This document shows, in pieces, positions 36,180 to 45,799 of a DNA stretch of 64,000 bases. Position 1 is the stretch's first letter. The number at the start of each line of letters is the position of its first letter. Under the pieces are notes generated by a model, which saw nothing but the letters and a program-made list of their open reading frames with translations, was not told where the DNA came from and did not search any database. Location of the stretch: positions 56,476-120,475 of the forward strand of contig CAMOIU010000001.1 of the NCBI GenBank assembly GCA_946616295.1. The letters run 5' to 3'. The stretch comes from CAG-791 sp002392385. Its GTDB lineage: Bacteria > Bacillota > Clostridia > Lachnospirales > Lachnospiraceae. A program made the position numbers and the translations under genes.

Positions 36180-37127
36180 GTGAAAAGTGTAGGAAAAAGG
36201 TTGGCGATCTTCGTAATCACGATGCTCATTGTGTCTTTCGTCACCTATGCGGCTTTTTCAGTGATCGCCGGCGATCCCGCCATGCGGATGCTGGGGACCG
36301 AGGCGACACCGGAGAGACTGGCAGCCCTGCGCCGGCAGATGGGGCTGGACCAGCCCTTCCCGATCAGGTATCTGCGCTGGCTGGCAGGTTTTGTCACAGG
36401 AGATCTGGGGATCTCCTACAGCTATTCGCAGCCTGTAGGGGAGCTTATAGCCCCTAAGGTGGAGGTCACCCTGTGGCTGACCTTTGTGAGCTTTCTTCTG
36501 ATCGTCCTGGTCTCGATCCCGCTGGGGCTCTTCAGCGCTTCGCGGTCCCAGGGAAGGTCGGGAGCAGTGCACACGGGCATCATCCAGCTGGCCATGGCCG
36601 TGCCGCCCTTCTTCACCGGCATCCTTTGCTCCTGGTTCTTCGGTATCACGATGAAATTATTCATACCCGGCGATTTTCCGGGGGTCCGCAAGGATCTGGC
36701 CGGTTCTCTGTGGTATCTCTTCTTCGCCGGGGTCTGCATAGCCATTCCCAGGATCGCCATGACCGTGCGCATGCTGCGCGCCACCATCGTGGGAGAGATG
36801 CAGAAGAGCTATGTCCGCACCGCCATCGCCCGCGGCAATGACCGCAGGCAGGTGCTTGTCAGCCATGTCCTTAAGAACTCCCTGGTCCCGACCGTGACCT
36901 TCCTGGCCCAGACCATGGCGGAGATCGTCGGCGGCAACATCGTGGTGGAGCAGGTCTTCAGCATCCCGGGACTGGGACGCTTTCTGGTGGCCTCCATTTC
37001 CAACCGGGACTATCCGGTGGTAGAGGCCCTGGTGGTCATTCTGGCCTTCTGGGTCGTCCTGTCCGGGACCCTGGCAGACCTGATCAACCAGCGGATCGAT
37101 CCGCGCCTGAGACTGGGAGGTGAATGA
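36180..37127 (+). CDS. Oligopeptide-type ABC transporter permease (OppB/DppB-like)
   Basis: A 315-residue permease with about six membrane segments, an N-terminal KRLAIFVITMLIVSFVTYAAF helix and the cytoplasmic EAA-type loop around RTAIARGNDRRQVLVSHVLKN, followed by the IVVEQVFSIPGLGRFLV motif. The GTG at 36180 is selected by CGGAGG seven bases upstream (36167-36172); the open frame extends 72 bases further without family similarity. It overlaps the next gene. Confidence 0.9.
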   Translation: MKSVGKRLAIFVITMLIVSFVTYAAFSVIAGDPAMRMLGTEATPERLAALRRQMGLDQPFPIRYLRWLAGFVTGDLGISYSYSQPVGELIAPKVEVTLWLTFVSFLLIVLVSIPLGLFSASRSQGRSGAVHTGIIQLAMAVPPFFTGILCSWFFGITMKLFIPGDFPGVRKDLAGSLWYLFFAGVCIAIPRIAMTVRMLRATIVGEMQKSYVRTAIARGNDRRQVLVSHVLKNSLVPTVTFLAQTMAEIVGGNIVVEQVFSIPGLGRFLVASISNRDYPVVEALVVILAFWVVLSGTLADLINQRIDPRLRLGGE

Positions 37128-38002
37128 TGAGCAGACTGTTCAAAAGGATCTTCCGCCTGGGCGGGAAGAAGGAGAAGGCCTCGCAGGGCAGATCCGGCGG
37201 GGACGCCCGGGTCTATCTCATCGCGGGGACGGTCATGTTCGCCATCTTCCTTGTGATGGCCGTCGTAGGTCTTTTCTACACGCCCTATTCCATCACGGCC
37301 ATGGACGGGTCGGCCAAGTTCCTGGCACCCTCCCCGGCCCATCTGTTCGGCACGGATAAGTTCGGCCGGGATATCTTCAGCCGGGCCATGAAGGGGAGCA
37401 GCACCACCCTGATCATCGCCTCGGCGACAGTGGCGATCGGCGCGGCCGCGGGGACCCTGATCGGGGCCCTGACCGGCTATTTCGGCGGCATCGTGGACGA
37501 TATCCTGATGCGGATAGGCGACGCCCTCACCGCCTTCCCCAGCATTCTTCTGGCCCTGGTGATCATCGGCATCGTGGGACCGGGCAAGTATAACGTGATC
37601 CTGGCCCTGGGCATCGTGTTCATTCCCAGCTTTGCCCGTATCATGCGGACGGCCTATGCTTCCCTGCGGGACGTGAACTACATCACCAGCGCACGGCTGA
37701 TGGGCGCCTCCACGCCGAGGATCCTCTTCCGGCACATGCTGCCCAATACGATCCATGTCCTGCTTCCCGCCGTCACCATCGGATTCAACAACGCGGTGCT
37801 GGCGGAGGCCAGTATGAGTTTCCTCGGGATCGGCGTGACGCCGCCCGACGCGTCTCTGGGCTATATGCTGTCCGAGGCCAAGGAAATGTTCGCCAGGGCG
37901 CCCTGGTATTCCCTGTGCACGGGCATGGTGATCATCTTCCTGGTCTTCGGTGTGGGACTGATCGGCGAGGGACTGCAGCGCAGCGGCAGGGAGGTGGACT
38001 GA
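37127..38002 (+). CDS. Oligopeptide-type ABC transporter permease (OppC/DppC-like)
   Basis: A 291-residue second permease. The N-terminal cytoplasmic segment is basic, the HLFGTDKFGRDIFSRAMKGS motif is the OppC/DppC signature, and the EAA loop reads YITSARLMGASTPRILFRH. About six membrane segments. ATG 37127 is preferred over ATG 37124 because it lies six rather than three bases after GGGAGG. Confidence 0.92.
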   Translation: MSRLFKRIFRLGGKKEKASQGRSGGDARVYLIAGTVMFAIFLVMAVVGLFYTPYSITAMDGSAKFLAPSPAHLFGTDKFGRDIFSRAMKGSSTTLIIASATVAIGAAAGTLIGALTGYFGGIVDDILMRIGDALTAFPSILLALVIIGIVGPGKYNVILALGIVFIPSFARIMRTAYASLRDVNYITSARLMGASTPRILFRHMLPNTIHVLLPAVTIGFNNAVLAEASMSFLGIGVTPPDASLGYMLSEAKEMFARAPWYSLCTGMVIIFLVFGVGLIGEGLQRSGREVD

Positions 38003-38005
38003 GAC

Positions 38006-38812
38006 ATGCTTGAGATCAAAGATCTGCACGTTAAATTTCATAACCGGGACCGCGAGGCGGTGGCCGGGATCTCCCTGACCATCCATGACGGTGAGATCCT
38101 GGGTCTGGTGGGCGAGAGCGGCAGCGGCAAGACCGTCACGGCCATGAGCATCGCCGGCCTCCTGCCCCGCAAGCAGTGCGACTATAAGGGAGATATCCTG
38201 CTTAACGGCGAGGATCTCCTGCACGCGGACAGGAAACTCCTCCGCAGGATGCACGGCCGGGAGATCGGGGTGGTCTTCCAGGATCCCATGAGCGCCATGG
38301 ATCCCCTCATGAAAGTGGGCGAACAGGTCTCCGAGGCCCTGCGGATCCACACGGATATGGATGCGGCCGCCAGAAGAGAGGCCGCGATCAGCGCCATGGC
38401 CCAGGTGGAGCTGCAGGAGCCGGACAAGCTCTACGACAAGTATCCCCACGAGCTTTCGGGCGGTATGCAGCAGAGAGCCATGATCGCCTCGGCGATCGTG
38501 ATCAAACCTTCCCTCCTCCTTCTGGACGAGCCCACCACGGCCCTGGACGTGACCATCCAGGCCCAGATCCTGAAGCTCCTCAAGAAGCTGAACGAGGAAT
38601 CGGGCATTTCCATGCTCTTTATATCGCATAACCTCAACGTGGTCCGCCGGCTCTGCAGCCGGGTGGCGGTCATGCAGAAGGGACTTATCGTAGAAACAGG
38701 GAGCACGGAGCAGGTCTTCTATAACCCGCAGCATCCCTATACCCGGCATCTGATCGAAGCGATCCCCACCAGGGAGCTGGCCAGGGCCATGAAAGCGGGA
38801 GGTGCGCAGTGA
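38006..38812 (+). CDS. Oligopeptide-type ABC transporter ATPase (OppD/DppD-like)
   Basis: A 268-residue ATPase with Walker A GESGSGKT (about 35-42), signature LSGGMQQR, Walker B LLLLDEPTTALD and the switch histidine in FISHNLNVV. The C-terminal Opp-type extension is short (NPQHPYTRHLIEAIP) and lacks the usual cysteine cluster. Its end overlaps the next start by four bases. Confidence 0.92.
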   Translation: MLEIKDLHVKFHNRDREAVAGISLTIHDGEILGLVGESGSGKTVTAMSIAGLLPRKQCDYKGDILLNGEDLLHADRKLLRRMHGREIGVVFQDPMSAMDPLMKVGEQVSEALRIHTDMDAAARREAAISAMAQVELQEPDKLYDKYPHELSGGMQQRAMIASAIVIKPSLLLLDEPTTALDVTIQAQILKLLKKLNEESGISMLFISHNLNVVRRLCSRVAVMQKGLIVETGSTEQVFYNPQHPYTRHLIEAIPTRELARAMKAGGAQ

Positions 38813-39612
38813 GTACCAGGTTTATTACACCGGATACCGATCCGGAGATCCTGAAGAAACTGGATATCTCTGAGAAGGACCGTCAGGAGATGGTCCTGCA
38901 GGTCCAGCATGTCAGCGGCGGCTACAGGAAGCGCGCCCTGTTCAAAAAGGACAGGACCTATAAGGAAGTCCTGCACGACGTGGATTTCGAGATCCGCCGC
39001 GGCGAGATCCTGGGCCTGGTGGGAGAGAGCGGCACGGGCAAGTCGACCCTGGTCCGCATGATCCTGGGTCTTCTGAAACCGGAGGAGGGCAGGATCATCC
39101 ATTACACCCGCCGTCCCCAGGTGGTCTTTCAGGATCCCTACAGTTCCCTGAATCCCGCCTACGACGTGGAGTGGAACATTGAAGAGCCCCTGCGGATCTT
39201 CGGCAAGTACGAAGAAGCGGACAGAAAACGCCGCGTCAGGGAGATGCTGGATCGGGTGGAACTGCCGGAGGAGCTTCTGAAGTCCATGCCCGACGAGCTG
39301 TCCGGCGGCCAGCGCCAGAGAGTGAGCATCGCGGCCGCCCTGATCCGCCGTCCCCGGCTGGTCATCGCCGACGAGCCCGTCTCCGCCCTGGACGTGACCA
39401 TCCAGGCCCAGATCCTGAACCTCCTGCGGGAACTGCGCAGGGAACTGGACCTGAGCTACCTCTTCGTCTCCCACGATCTGAATGTGGTCTACCAGCTCTG
39501 CGACCGTGTCATGGTCATGAAACAGGGCAGAGTCGTGGAACAGGGACCCGTGGAGGAGGTCTTCGAGCATCCGAAGGAAGCCTATACGAGGCAGCTGCTG
39601 GATGCGGACTGA
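38809..39612 (+). CDS. Oligopeptide-type ABC transporter ATPase (OppF/DppF-like)
   Basis: A 267-residue ATPase with Walker A GESGTGKST, signature LSGGQRQR, Walker B LVIADEPVSALD and VSHDLNVVYQLCD. The first 25 residues are an unusual acidic extension (TPDTDPEILKKLDISEKDRQ) before the ABC domain. It starts at GTG 38809 inside a GTGA overlap with oppD. It completes a five-gene set of binding protein, two permeases and two ATPases. Confidence 0.9.
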   Translation: MSTRFITPDTDPEILKKLDISEKDRQEMVLQVQHVSGGYRKRALFKKDRTYKEVLHDVDFEIRRGEILGLVGESGTGKSTLVRMILGLLKPEEGRIIHYTRRPQVVFQDPYSSLNPAYDVEWNIEEPLRIFGKYEEADRKRRVREMLDRVELPEELLKSMPDELSGGQRQRVSIAAALIRRPRLVIADEPVSALDVTIQAQILNLLRELRRELDLSYLFVSHDLNVVYQLCDRVMVMKQGRVVEQGPVEEVFEHPKEAYTRQLLDAD

Positions 39613-39645
39613 TCTGTCGCGGAATGCTTTTTATGCGGTCAGTCT

Positions 39646-39661
39646 GCATTAATGCTATAAT
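39646..39661 (+). promoter_or_regulatory. Extended -10 promoter with overlapping palindrome, sugar-type ABC operon
   Basis: TGCTATAAT (39653-39661) is an extended -10 with no clear -35 box. The perfect palindrome GCATTAATGC (39646-39655) overlaps its upstream edge and could be an operator half or full site. Transcription would begin near 39668, and GAGGGGGCGG precedes the first gene. Confidence 0.55.
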
Positions 39662-39713
39662 AGAGGACGATAGTATTCATCTTTCATAACATGGAAATCC
39701 TGAGGGGGCGGAC

Positions 39714-40804
<1,091 letters not shown>

Positions 40805-40808
<4 letters not shown>

Positions 40809-41692
40809 AGGCCCGGGGTATCAGACCATGGCTCTACCTGCTGCCGGCGCTGATCTTTCTGGGGATCTTCATGGTCTATCCCCTGTTCGACGTGCTGATC
40901 TATTCCGTCGAAGAAGGCTATAACAGCGCCTCGCAGACCTACTACGGCATAGGCGGCTACAACTATGCCTATGTGCTCAGGGACCCCTATTTCATCCAGG
41001 CCCTGAAGAACACCTTTATCATCGTCATCATCACGGTACCGGTCTCCACCGGTATCGCCCTTCTGATCTCTCTGGGGCTGCATTCCATCGGACCCCTGAA
41101 GGAATTCTTTCAGACTGTATTCTTCCTCCCCTATGTGACCAATACACTGGCGGTAGGGCTGGTCTTCATGATCCTCTTCAAGAAAACGCCCTATTCAGAC
41201 GGCTTCATGAACCTCCTGATCACGGCGGTGGGCGGCACGGCGGTGGATTTCATCGACGGGCCCTACTGGGCCAAAATGTTCGTCATGTGCTTCTACACGG
41301 TCTGGGTGGTCCTGCCCTTCAAGATCCTGATCCTGACCAGCGCTCTGGCCTCGGTGGATGAGAATCTCTACAAGGCGGCCCGCGTGGACGGCGCTTCGCG
41401 CATGCGGATCTTCACCCGGATCACCCTGCCCATGATCTCCCCCATGATCTTCTATCTGATCATCACGGGCTTCATAGGCGCCTTCAAGGCCTACAGCGAC
41501 GAGGTGGCGATCTTCGGCACGGACCTCAATACCGCCGGCATGAACACCATCGTCGGCTATGTGTATGACATGCTGTACGGAGACAGCGGCGGCTATCCCT
41601 CCTACGCGGCGGCCGCGGCCCTGATCCTGTTCGCCATCGTACTGACCATCACATGCATCAACCTGCTGGTCAGCAGACGGACCGCAGTCTGA
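40805..41692 (+). CDS. CUT1-type ABC transporter permease (UgpA/MalF-like)
   Basis: A 295-residue permease with about six membrane segments, an N-terminal WLYLLPALIFLGIFMVYPL helix and the EAA loop LYKAARVDGASRMRIFTRITLPM. It overlaps the ATPase gene by four bases. It forms the membrane channel together with the next gene. Confidence 0.92.
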
Positions 41693-41707
41693 GAAGGAGA
41701 GGTGACC

Positions 41708-42586
41708 ATGGATACACAGAAAGATTATGCGGAAATAGCCAGAAAGGCGCGCACGGCCCAGCGGGTGCGGACGGGAGTCACCTATGTCCTTCTGTCCCTG
41801 TGGGCCCTGATCGTCCTCTTTCCCTTCTACTGGATGCTGCTGACCTCCTTCAAGAGCTACAGCACCTACAACGCGGAATATGTGCCCAGACTGTGGACGA
41901 CCTCGCCGACCCTGCAGAACTACGTCGACGCCTTCACCACCGTCTCTCTGGGCCGGTATTTCTTCAATACCCTCGTTTTCACCCTGGTGACGACCCTGCT
42001 CATGCTGGGCGTGATCGTGCTGGCGGCCTTCGCCTTCTCCCGCCTGGATTTCCGGGGGAGAGACCTCCTCTTCACAGGTTTCCTGTCCCTGATGATGATC
42101 CCCAATGAGCTGGTCATCATCACCAACTTCGTGACCATCACCAACTGGGGCATGCGCAACACCTACTGGGGCCTGATCCTGCCCTCGGTCACCAGCGTCT
42201 TCTACATCTATCTGCTCAAGGAGAACTTCGAGCAGATCCCCGAGGAGCTCTACAAGGCGGCCAAGGTGGACGGGACCAGCGACCTCAAATACCTCTTCAA
42301 GGTCATGATCCCCATCTGCCAGCCCACCATCGTGACCATCACCATCCTCAAGGTCATCGAGTGCTGGAATTCCTATGTGTGGCCCCGCCTGATCACGGAC
42401 GACGAGGCCTACTATCTCGTATCCAACGGCATCCAGGAGATCCGCGAGAACGGCTTCGGACGGGAGAATATCCCGGCCATGATGGCCGCCGTCGTGGTGA
42501 TCTCCATCCCCCTGATCGTCCTCTTCCTGATCTTCCACAAGAAGATCATGGCAGGCGTTTCCAGGGGCGGAACCAAGGGTAATTAA
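41708..42586 (+). CDS. CUT1-type ABC transporter permease (UgpE/MalG-like)
   Basis: A 292-residue permease with an N-terminal VLLSLWALIVLFPFYWMLLTSF helix and the EAA loop LYKAAKVDGTSDLKYLFKVMIP. The ATG at 41708 is preferred (AAGGAG eight bases upstream, 41694-41699); GTG 41702 is too close to that site. Confidence 0.92.
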   Translation: MDTQKDYAEIARKARTAQRVRTGVTYVLLSLWALIVLFPFYWMLLTSFKSYSTYNAEYVPRLWTTSPTLQNYVDAFTTVSLGRYFFNTLVFTLVTTLLMLGVIVLAAFAFSRLDFRGRDLLFTGFLSLMMIPNELVIITNFVTITNWGMRNTYWGLILPSVTSVFYIYLLKENFEQIPEELYKAAKVDGTSDLKYLFKVMIPICQPTIVTITILKVIECWNSYVWPRLITDDEAYYLVSNGIQEIRENGFGRENIPAMMAAVVVISIPLIVLFLIFHKKIMAGVSRGGTKGN

Positions 42587-42601
42587 GGAGGGAATGCCGG
42601 A

Positions 42602-44209
42602 ATGCTGCGGAAATGGATGAAAAAAGGGACCCTCCTGACCGTCGCGGCCCTGCTGGCGGCGACGGTGCTGTCCGGCTGCCACGGCGCGCAGGACAGGGTG
42701 AGCTTCGCGGTGCCGGAGGCTTTTGACGACAGCCGGCAGTACGAGATCACCTTCTGGGCCAAAAACGACACCAACAAGACACAGACGCAGATCTATGAGA
42801 AGGCTATCCGGGATTTCGAGGCTCTCTATCCCCAGATCAGTGTCAAGCTCCGTCTCTATACGGATTACGGCAAGATCTACAACGATGTCATCACCAACAT
42901 CGCCACGGATACCACGCCCAACGTCTGCATCACCTACCCCGACCACATCGCCACCTACATGACCGGCGACGACATCGTGGTCCCCCTGGACGACCTGGCG
43001 GCCGATCCCCGCTACGGCCTGGGCGGCTCCGAGCTCCTCTACGACGGACCGGCACGGGAGGAGATGATCGACAAGTTCCTGGAGGAATGCCGCCTGTCCG
43101 GCAATCTCTACGCCCTGCCCTTCATGCGGTCCACGGAGGCCTGCTACATCAACCGGACCTACGTGGAGGCCCTGGGCTACGAGGTGCCCGACGTCCTGAC
43201 CTGGGACTATATCTGGGAGGTCTCCGAGAAGGCCGTGGAGAAAAACGCGGACGGGACCTACAAGCTGAACGGCCAGAAGGTCATGATCCCCTTCATCTAT
43301 AAGTCCACGGACAACATGATGATCCAGATGCTGCGCCAGAAGGACGCCGGCTATTCCACCGATGCCGGAGAGATCGGCCTCTTCAACGACACTACCCGGG
43401 ATCTTCTCAAGGAGATCGCCTCTCATGCCAGGACAGGCGCCTTCTCCACCTTCAAGATCTCCAGCTACCCCGCCAACTTCCTCAATGCCGGCCAGTGTCT
43501 GTTCGCCATCGATTCCACCGCCGGCTCCACCTGGATGGGCGCCCACGCCCCCCTGTCCGACATCAGCAAGGACGCCTTCGTGGAATTTGAAACGGCGGTC
43601 CGCATGGTCCCCCAGTTCGATCCTGATGATCCCAGGATGATCTCCCAGGGACCCTCCGTCTGCATCTTCAACAAGGAAGATCCCCAGATCGTGCTGGCCT
43701 CCTGGCTCTTCGCTCAGTATCTGCTGACCGACGACGTGCAGATCGCCTACGCCCAGACCGAGGGCTACGCCCCCGTGACGGACAAAGCCCGCTCCACCGA
43801 GGCCTACCAGTCCTATCTGGCCGCCGGCGGCTCCGACGACAGTCTCCACTATGACATCAAGATCGAAGCCACCCGGCTCCTCCTGGACAATACAGAGCAT
43901 ACCTTCGTGACCCCTGTCTTCAATGGCAGCGCCTCCCTCCGGGACGCGGCCGGACAGCTGATCGAAAACGTGACTAAATCCGTCCGCCGCAAGGAGAAGG
44001 TGGACGATGCCTACATCGACAAGCTCTTCGATGACGTCACCAGCCTCTACCGCCTGGACAGGATCTCTGCCGACGCCGGCGGGACCGGCCTGCGCCGCGA
44101 CCTGGGCCCCCTCCCCGCGGAATCTAAGGCCCTTCTCGCATCCCTGGCGGTCCTCTGGGTCCTGATCGGCCTCTACTGGCTCCGGGAGATGCGCAGAAAA
44201 TCCCTGTGA
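42602..44209 (+). CDS. Extracellular solute-binding lipoprotein with C-terminal membrane segment
   Basis: A 535-residue family 1 binding protein. The signal peptide carries the lipobox VLSGC (Cys about 25), followed by a typical ITFWAKNDTNKTQTQIYEKAI opening, VCITYPDHI and GQCLFAIDS segments. Unusually, it ends in a second hydrophobic segment (about 508-527, ALLASLAVLWVLIGLYWL) and a basic tail, so it may be held to the membrane at both ends. AAGGAGGG lies nine bases before the ATG. It belongs to the preceding CUT1 operon; the ligand is unknown. Confidence 0.86.
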   Translation: MLRKWMKKGTLLTVAALLAATVLSGCHGAQDRVSFAVPEAFDDSRQYEITFWAKNDTNKTQTQIYEKAIRDFEALYPQISVKLRLYTDYGKIYNDVITNIATDTTPNVCITYPDHIATYMTGDDIVVPLDDLAADPRYGLGGSELLYDGPAREEMIDKFLEECRLSGNLYALPFMRSTEACYINRTYVEALGYEVPDVLTWDYIWEVSEKAVEKNADGTYKLNGQKVMIPFIYKSTDNMMIQMLRQKDAGYSTDAGEIGLFNDTTRDLLKEIASHARTGAFSTFKISSYPANFLNAGQCLFAIDSTAGSTWMGAHAPLSDISKDAFVEFETAVRMVPQFDPDDPRMISQGPSVCIFNKEDPQIVLASWLFAQYLLTDDVQIAYAQTEGYAPVTDKARSTEAYQSYLAAGGSDDSLHYDIKIEATRLLLDNTEHTFVTPVFNGSASLRDAAGQLIENVTKSVRRKEKVDDAYIDKLFDDVTSLYRLDRISADAGGTGLRRDLGPLPAESKALLASLAVLWVLIGLYWLREMRRKSL

Positions 44210-44237
44210 AAATACTGTGAAATAAACATTAAACCGC

Positions 44238-44292
44238 TTTTATTCCGTTTTCTGAGGAGTATAATAGTCCACGTAAGCGCCCTTGAGGGCGC
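44238..44292 (+). promoter_or_regulatory. Promoter and leader hairpin of the lipoprotein gene
   Basis: TATAAT (44260-44265) has a weak -35 TTTTAT (44238-44243) with a 16-base spacer. In the leader GCGCCC (44277-44282) pairs with GGGCGC (44287-44292) around TTGA. GGGAGG then precedes the ATG at 44334. Confidence 0.5.
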
Positions 44293-44333
44293 GGAAACAC
44301 CATTTTCAAGAGCACCAAACGGGAGGAAATGCT

Positions 44334-45152
44334 ATGAAAAGATTTGCAGCAATCATGCTCGCTTCCACTCTGACCCTGGCCCTGGTCGGCTGCGGCGGCA
44401 ACAACGCCCAGCAGAGCGCCGAGCCGGCAGCCGAGACCGAGGAAGCGGCAGCGGAGACCGAAGAAGCAGCGGAGGAGCCCGCGGAGGAGCCCGCCGAGGC
44501 ACCTGCAGAGGAAGTGCCGGTCATGACCCACGAAGAGTACATGGCTGCCGAGATGGACAGCCCCGTCTGCGTGGAGACCTACGTACAGGGCACCCAGAAA
44601 TGGAACGACGGCTATATCACCGTCTACGCCCAGAGTGAAGACGGCGCCTACTTCATCTATGGCATGGCCTGCTCCGAGGAAGATGCCCCGAAGCTCGTCC
44701 CCGGCCAGAAGATCAAGGTCAACGGCTATAAGACCGTCTGGTCCGGCGAGGTCGAGATCATCGACGCGACCTTTGAATTCGAAGACGGCAGCTGGATCGC
44801 CGAGCCCATGGATGCCACCGCTCTTCTGGGCACCGAAGAACTGGAAGCCCACCAGAACGAGCGCGTCAAGTTCACCGACATGACCGTCGAGGCCAAGGGC
44901 GACAACGGCGACGCCTTCCTCTATGCCTGGGACGGCAGCGGCAGCGCCGATTCCGACAGCGACCTCTACTTCGACGTCTCCAAGGACGGCCAGACCTACA
45001 CCTTCACCGTTGAGTATTACCTCTGCGGCCCCGGCACCGATGCCTACGAAGCCGTCCGCAACCTCAAGGTCGGCGACGTCATCGACATCGAAGGCTTCAT
45101 GTACTGGTACGAAGGCCCCCAGACCCACGTCACCGGCGTGACCGTCAAGTAA
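44334..45152 (+). CDS. Lipoprotein with possible OB-fold domains, unknown function
   Basis: A 272-residue lipoprotein: signal peptide with LVGC at residues 17-20, then an Ala/Glu low-complexity tether (about 25-65), then two beta-rich segments, each with an ItVYAQ or FlYaWD strand and a PGQKIKVNGYK or KVGDVIDIEGFM strand. That pattern recalls OB-fold domains of the kind found in some secreted nucleases or binding proteins, but I cannot name a function. The start at 44334 follows GGGAGG. It is the last plus-strand gene before the repeat-rich gap. Confidence 0.7.
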   Translation: MKRFAAIMLASTLTLALVGCGGNNAQQSAEPAAETEEAAAETEEAAEEPAEEPAEAPAEEVPVMTHEEYMAAEMDSPVCVETYVQGTQKWNDGYITVYAQSEDGAYFIYGMACSEEDAPKLVPGQKIKVNGYKTVWSGEVEIIDATFEFEDGSWIAEPMDATALLGTEELEAHQNERVKFTDMTVEAKGDNGDAFLYAWDGSGSADSDSDLYFDVSKDGQTYTFTVEYYLCGPGTDAYEAVRNLKVGDVIDIEGFMYWYEGPQTHVTGVTVK

Positions 45153-45188
45153 CTAACGGCCGACACAACACTATTCAAAAGCATAATA

Positions 45189-45235
45189 ATCCCCCGGAGG
45201 CACGCTCTCGCTCCATCGAAAGACCTCCGGGGGAT
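45189..45235 (+). terminator. Perfect 12-bp stem after the lipoprotein gene (hairpin I)
   Basis: ATCCCCCGGAGG (45189-45200) pairs perfectly with CCTCCGGGGGAT (45224-45235) around a 23-base loop; the tail is ATTTATAC, with only a short T-run. The 19-base word CGGAGGCACGCTCTCGCTC (45195-45213) in this hairpin recurs in inverted orientation at 45705-45723. Confidence 0.7.
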
Positions 45236-45306
45236 ATTTATACTTATGAATACGTAGTGCGATAGCTCCATATAGATAAGGCGTAAGCTGTGAATCTCAC
45301 AGCCCG

Positions 45307-45594
45307 CCTGTCATAACACCTTTACGATAGGGTAAGAAATAAAGGCTAAAAACAGGCAGAAGCTAATCTCGCAGCCTACCTGTCATAACACCTTTACGAG
45401 AGGGCAGAAAATAAAGGTAAAAACCAGATAGAAGCCAACATCGCATCCTACCTGTCAAAATACCTTTGCGAGAGGGCGAGATATAAAGGTAAAAAACAGA
45501 CAGAAGCCAATACCACATCCTACCTGTCAAAACACCTTTACGAGAGGGCAAGATATAAAGGCAAATACACAGGCAGAAGCCAAGGCGGTCGCAT
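45307..45594. repeat. Four tandem 72-bp hairpin-forming repeats, non-coding
   Basis: Units begin with CCTGTC at 45307, 45379, 45451 and 45523, an exact 72-base period. Each unit can fold: CCTGT pairs with ACAGG, and CCTTTA pairs with TAAAGG around the conserved loop CGAGAGGGC (units two and three have lost some outer pairs, but keep the inner stem with at most a wobble). A degenerate partial copy lies on the left (about 45281-45306), including GCTGTGA-ATC-TCACAGC (45287-45303). There are no spacers, so it is not a CRISPR array. A minus-strand frame runs through three units, but only because the period is a multiple of three. Confidence 0.85.
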
Positions 45595-45605
45595 TACACT
45601 TTAGC

Positions 45606-45743
45606 ATGCATAAAGACTCCTCGGAGGCCTTTCAGAAACGCCGGCACTTCATTTTTCCAAGCCTCTGGCGCAGGGAAAATGTTAGTGCCGCTGCGTTTCT
45701 GGTTGAGCGAGAGCGTGCCTCCGAGGAGTCTATATGCATTTTT
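45606..45743 (+). repeat. 134-base imperfect hairpin (hairpin II) with T-run
   Basis: Outer arms 45606-45628 and 45717-45739 match at 22 of 23 positions (ATGCATA ... CTCCTCGGAGGC). Inside, CAGAAACGC (45633-45641) pairs with GCGTTTCTG (45693-45701), CGGCACT with AGTGCCG, and CATTTTTCC with GGGAAAATG. TTTTT follows (45739-45743). It may be a terminator between convergent genes, a small folded RNA, or a MITE-like repeat. No target-site duplication is visible. Confidence 0.75.
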
Positions 45744-45799
45744 GTTGAGTTCTTAATATTCCGTGCCTGTATGCCGGGCTTCTTGGCTTCTTGCATCCC

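Noticed and set aside
37010..38749. 579-codon minus-strand frame opposite oppC and oppD
   Set aside because: Opposes two clear ABC transporter genes; His/Asp-rich, unlike a real protein.
41195..43900. 901-codon open frame on the minus strand opposite the sugar-type permease and binding-protein genes
   Set aside because: Same antisense effect of G/C-ending codons; low-complexity translation and no ribosome binding site.
45363..45551. 62-codon minus-strand frame through the 72-bp repeats
   Set aside because: The period is a multiple of three, so any frame free of stops in one unit stays open. It has no ribosome binding site, and the first unit contains a stop.
45307..45594. Possible CRISPR array
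   Set aside because: Units are contiguous 72-bp tandem copies with no unique spacers, and no cas genes lie in the window.
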